NCBI GenBank assembly: GCA_016790385.1
Contig: JAEUNV010000141.1
Coordinates: 1 to 6,651 of the forward strand
Direction: 5' to 3'
Source: Zoogloea sp.
Lineage (GTDB): Bacteria; Pseudomonadota; Gammaproteobacteria; Burkholderiales; Rhodocyclaceae
DNA: 6,651 nucleotides
Shown: positions 4,030 to 6,651 of the stretch, piece by piece
Position numbering within the stretch: the stretch's first letter is position 1
Layout of the letters: each line of letters begins with the position of its first letter
The notes under the pieces: model-generated
Told to the model about the DNA's origin: nothing
Seen by the model: the letters and a program-made list of their open reading frames with translations, nothing else
Databases searched by the model: none
Program-made: the position numbers and the translations under genes

Positions 4030-6651
4030 TCAAGTCGGTTTGAGCACCGGCGCCCCTTCCTGACCTTCAAACGGGGCGGACTCGATGATCGCCGCAATCT
4101 CGCGGATGTCGCGGGCAGCCATGATCTGCGCGGCCGCCAGCACGATCCTCTTGCCCTCCGTCGAGAACGCATCCTGAAGGGCCGCAGTGAAACGCACGAC
4201 GCCCAGCGACGCCAGGCCGCATTCCTCCAGGTGCCACTCGGGCTTTGCCTCCATGCCGGTTTCCCGCTCGACAATCCCCAGAACACGAGACAGCGTGTCC
4301 TGGGCCACCGCCTGACCGCTCGCGGCCCCACCCATGAGGAACCCGCCGACCCGGGCAAAGCCCCGCTTCAATACCGGTTCGATCGGTTGAACGGCTTTGG
4401 CGAACAGCACCACCAGCCCGACGACGTAGAAATACTCATACCACTCGACGGGGACGGGCTGCGGGCTGAACCAGTAGAACGCCTTCCGATAGCTCCACCA
4501 GTTCCACCATTCACCATGGCGGGTGATCGCGTAGTACCACTGGCCCACCATCTGATGAAACAGAAAGCAGCCGTATGCCGCCGGCGCCAGGGTTTGTGAG
4601 ATCGGACGGGCGCGGAGCAGGCTGGCAGTGACACCTTGCCCGGTGCTGAGGGAAAAGATCCACAGCAGCGTGATGGGCGCAAACAGGCGGGCATAGATGT
4701 TGTCCCAGATCCGATTGACCGCCGCCGGGTCGGCAAAGGTGTCGGCCGCATCAGGGCGCATGAAGAAGGGTTCAAGCGAAACCCGGCTTATGTCGGCGCC
4801 ATGGGGAAAGTAGCCCTGGGCGACATGCGCGATGCTCACCAGCAGCATGACGACCGTGATGGAGTCGGCAACATGCCCCCAGCGCCGGGCCGTCGGCTGT
4901 TCGGCCGGACGGACCGCATCGTAGAGGAATGCGGCACACATGCCGGCGACGAAGTAGATCATCCAGAATGGCGCAAAGAGGTAGAAGCCAAGGATGACGG
5001 CATTGTCGCGGTTGGCCATGTCCACCTGGGCCGCGGTGGGGGTGATCTTTTCACCGGTGAGCTGGTCGAAGAAGCCGAACCCCGTCGCATCCACCGCGTA
5101 GCCATACCAGAACGCAAGAACGACCACGACGTTCGCAACCAGACCAAGCACCGTCAGCAGCAGCAGGCGCCTGGTGCGGCCCCGATTCCTGAGCAGCGCG
5201 TTGTAAAGGAAGGGAAAGACGATCAGGCACTGGAAGTACATGGAGATGAACCACAGGTAGAACCCCATGAACCAGGCTGCGCTCCAGAGCGGTGTCGCCG
5301 ACAGGCCCGTGACGTAAATCGCAATCGTCGAAAGCAGATTGCCTATCCAGGAGTCCTGTATCAGGGGCGTGCCTTCGCAGAACATCCGTGCCGCGTCACC
5401 GGGTTGAGCGCTCCAGTGGAAGATCGGAGAAAAGCTTGATGGCTGGCAACTCGGAAACAGGTTGATCAGGGCGAGGAGCAGGGCCAGCGCGTAGAGCGGA
5501 TACATCCCGGATATTCGCGCCCAGATGAAGGCGCCTTTCCGCTGGATCATGGAGGGCATGAAGGCCACCAGCGAAAAGCCGGCCACGGCAAAGAAACTAT
5601 GCACATGCCACGGGAACTGCCGGAGATTGGATACGGCATCCCACGAGACATCGGAGCCGATGTGCATGAACATCACATAGCAGGCCAGCACGAAGCGGAA
5701 GCCCGCCAGGGTTGACCAATCCACCTTGGGCTTGTCGGCCGCCGGCCGCGCCGGGCTTGCGGTTTGCCCGCCGGCAGGCGGGCGGTCGGAGGGGGCCGGG
5801 TTGCCGGTGCTTGCCACCACCCCGAGCACCTCCGCCAGCCCCTTGCGGATGTACTTGCGGCTCGCCGTCTTCGGAAGCGCGTCATCAGTGACGAGCTTGA
5901 TGTACGCCGGGATCTTGTAGGGGGCAAGCCCACTCTGCCTCAGAAAATTCCGCAGCTCCCGAACGATCTCCCTTTCGCTCTGCCTGCCGGCGCCGGAGGT
6001 GTTGAGGACCAGCGCACAGCCGACTTCCTCACCATACACGTCGGAGGGCACGGAGAAGCAGACTGCCATATCAACCCACGGGTGTTTCACGAGCGCGGCT
6101 TCCACCTCAACGGGCGAAACCTGCTCGCCGCCGCGCTTGATGAGCTCCTTGAGCCGCCCCTTGAGGGCAAGCGCCCCCTCGCCGTCCAGTTCCCCCAGAT
6201 CGCCGGTGAGGAACCAGGTGTGCAGCAGCCCGTCGTCGTGGGAACGGAGCAGGAAACGGGATCCCCGATTGGCATCGGGATTGTTCAGATATCCCGGGAA
6301 CACCGTCGGACCGGAAATGGCGATTTCACCCTCACTTCCGTAGGGAAGCGGTCGAAGGCTTGCCGGGTCGATGACGGCCATCGACGCAACGACCGGAACA
6401 CCGACCGTCCCCGCCCCCTGCTGCCAGCTGCCACCGTCCCGGGGCGGCTGGGATATGGGCATCAGCTCGGACATGCTGTAGGTGGTCACAACCTCGCATC
6501 CGTAAGTGGTCTCAAGCGTGTCACGGTCCGGTTCCTTGAGCGCTGCCGCTCCGGAACGGATGAAGCGAAGGCGGTGACCATGCCAGACGCCATCGGCATC
6601 CACGTAAGCGTTGTCGCGCAGGTGGCGCGCGGTGGCATTGTGGATGGTGGG
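4030..6651 (-). CDS. Fusion protein: acyl-adenylating enzyme + acyltransferase-3 membrane domain + C-terminal carrier domain (5' end beyond right edge)
   Basis: The frame is open to the window edge (873 codons visible). The first residues, PTIHNATARHL, match the middle of adenylate-forming enzymes, so the start lies outside and the GTG at 6601-6603 is not the true start. The adenylation part (5818-6651) shows TTYSMSE, TGDLGELD, GRLKELIKRGGE and the A10-type PKTASRK with the Lys at 5854-5856. A Pro/Ala-rich linker follows. The acyltransferase-3 domain (about 4369-5721) starts with FRFVLACYVMFMH (conserved His at 5662-5664) and FFAVAGFSL; it has about ten hydrophobic helices and ends near AAYGCFLFHQ. 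A soluble carrier domain (about 4069-4311) carries GLASLGVVRF, with the presumed phosphopantetheine Ser at 4207-4209. Inferred role: activate an acid with ATP, load it on its own carrier, and pass it via the membrane domain to an envelope acceptor. Domain calls are strong; substrate and acceptor are unknown. The convergent phosphopantetheinyl transferase fits as the carrier's activator. Confidence 0.9.
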   Translation of the reverse strand, partial: PTIHNATARHLRDNAYVDADGVWHGHRLRFIRSGAAALKEPDRDTLETTYGCEVVTTYSMSELMPISQPPRDGGSWQQGAGTVGVPVVASMAVIDPASLRPLPYGSEGEIAISGPTVFPGYLNNPDANRGSRFLLRSHDDGLLHTWFLTGDLGELDGEGALALKGRLKELIKRGGEQVSPVEVEAALVKHPWVDMAVCFSVPSDVYGEEVGCALVLNTSGAGRQSEREIVRELRNFLRQSGLAPYKIPAYIKLVTDDALPKTASRKYIRKGLAEVLGVVASTGNPAPSDRPPAGGQTASPARPAADKPKVDWSTLAGFRFVLACYVMFMHIGSDVSWDAVSNLRQFPWHVHSFFAVAGFSLVAFMPSMIQRKGAFIWARISGMYPLYALALLLALINLFPSCQPSSFSPIFHWSAQPGDAARMFCEGTPLIQDSWIGNLLSTIAIYVTGLSATPLWSAAWFMGFYLWFISMYFQCLIVFPFLYNALLRNRGRTRRLLLLTVLGLVANVVVVLAFWYGYAVDATGFGFFDQLTGEKITPTAAQVDMANRDNAVILGFYLFAPFWMIYFVAGMCAAFLYDAVRPAEQPTARRWGHVADSITVVMLLVSIAHVAQGYFPHGADISRVSLEPFFMRPDAADTFADPAAVNRIWDNIYARLFAPITLLWIFSLSTGQGVTASLLRARPISQTLAPAAYGCFLFHQMVGQWYYAITRHGEWWNWWSYRKAFYWFSPQPVPVEWYEYFYVVGLVVLFAKAVQPIEPVLKRGFARVGGFLMGGAASGQAVAQDTLSRVLGIVERETGMEAKPEWHLEECGLASLGVVRFTAALQDAFSTEGKRIVLAAAQIMAARDIREIAAIIESAPFEGQEGAPVLKPT
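5766..5783 (-). repeat. Perfect 7-bp inverted repeat with 4-base loop in the interdomain linker
   Basis: GCCCGCC and GGCGGGC flank a 4-base centre within the Pro/Ala-rich linker joining the adenylation and membrane domains of the fusion gene. In mRNA it would make a strong hairpin at the domain boundary. In such GC-rich coding sequence a chance origin is quite possible. Confidence 0.35.

Noticed and set aside
4636..5439. 267-codon plus-strand open frame opposite the membrane domain
   Set aside because: Its translation is strongly charged (Arg, Asp, Glu, His), which is the usual antisense reading of a hydrophobic membrane protein. No motif is seen.
1..6651. Mobile element, phage, CRISPR or defence locus
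   Set aside because: No transposase, integrase, terminal inverted repeats, direct-repeat array or nuclease-like gene was seen, and base composition is even across the genes.

Overview
The window is GC-rich DNA with tightly packed genes. Its protein families (a small PstS-like periplasmic protein beside a CPC-motif porin, an AraC-type regulator, an Sfp/EntD-type phosphopantetheinyl transferase) point to a Gram-negative proteobacterium. A betaproteobacterium of the Azoarcus/Thauera/Rhodocyclales kind is my best guess, made from protein character and composition rather than any search. No RNA gene, insertion sequence, CRISPR array or tRNA was seen. Coding density is high and no gene-free stretch exceeds about 155 bases.

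Left block (1-2132, all on the minus strand, transcribed right to left): an outer-membrane beta-barrel porin-like protein (993-2132), a small secreted PstS-like phosphate-binding-family protein (541-993), and the N-terminal 177 residues of a two-TM membrane sensor protein that runs off the left edge (1-533). Porin stop and PstS-like start overlap as TGATG, and the sensor follows after 7 bases, so these look like one translationally coupled operon: outer-membrane pore, periplasmic binding protein, inner-membrane sensor.

Middle (2286-3207): an AraC/XylS-family regulator on the minus strand, then a 115-base AT-richer divergent intergenic region. That region holds three short palindromes and a perfect TTGACA box and probably carries the promoters of the regulator and the phosphopantetheinyl transferase.

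Right block (3208-6651): an Sfp/EntD-type 4'-phosphopantetheinyl transferase on the plus strand converges on a very large minus-strand gene that continues past the right edge. The visible 873 codons of that gene encode, in one polypeptide, the C-terminal half of an acyl-adenylating (AMP-binding) enzyme, a Pro/Ala-rich linker, a multi-TM acyltransferase-3 membrane domain, and a C-terminal acyl/peptidyl carrier domain with a candidate phosphopantetheine serine. A long GC-rich hairpin lies between the two convergent genes.

The right block is the most interesting part. It looks like a self-contained acyl activation, carrier loading and membrane transfer machine with its own carrier-activating enzyme next door. 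Its logic resembles the separate-protein DltA/DltC/DltB (D-alanylation) and AlmE/AlmF/AlmG (lipid A glycylation) systems, but it is fused into one chain and uses an acyltransferase-3 domain. Its substrate and acceptor cannot be read from this sequence.
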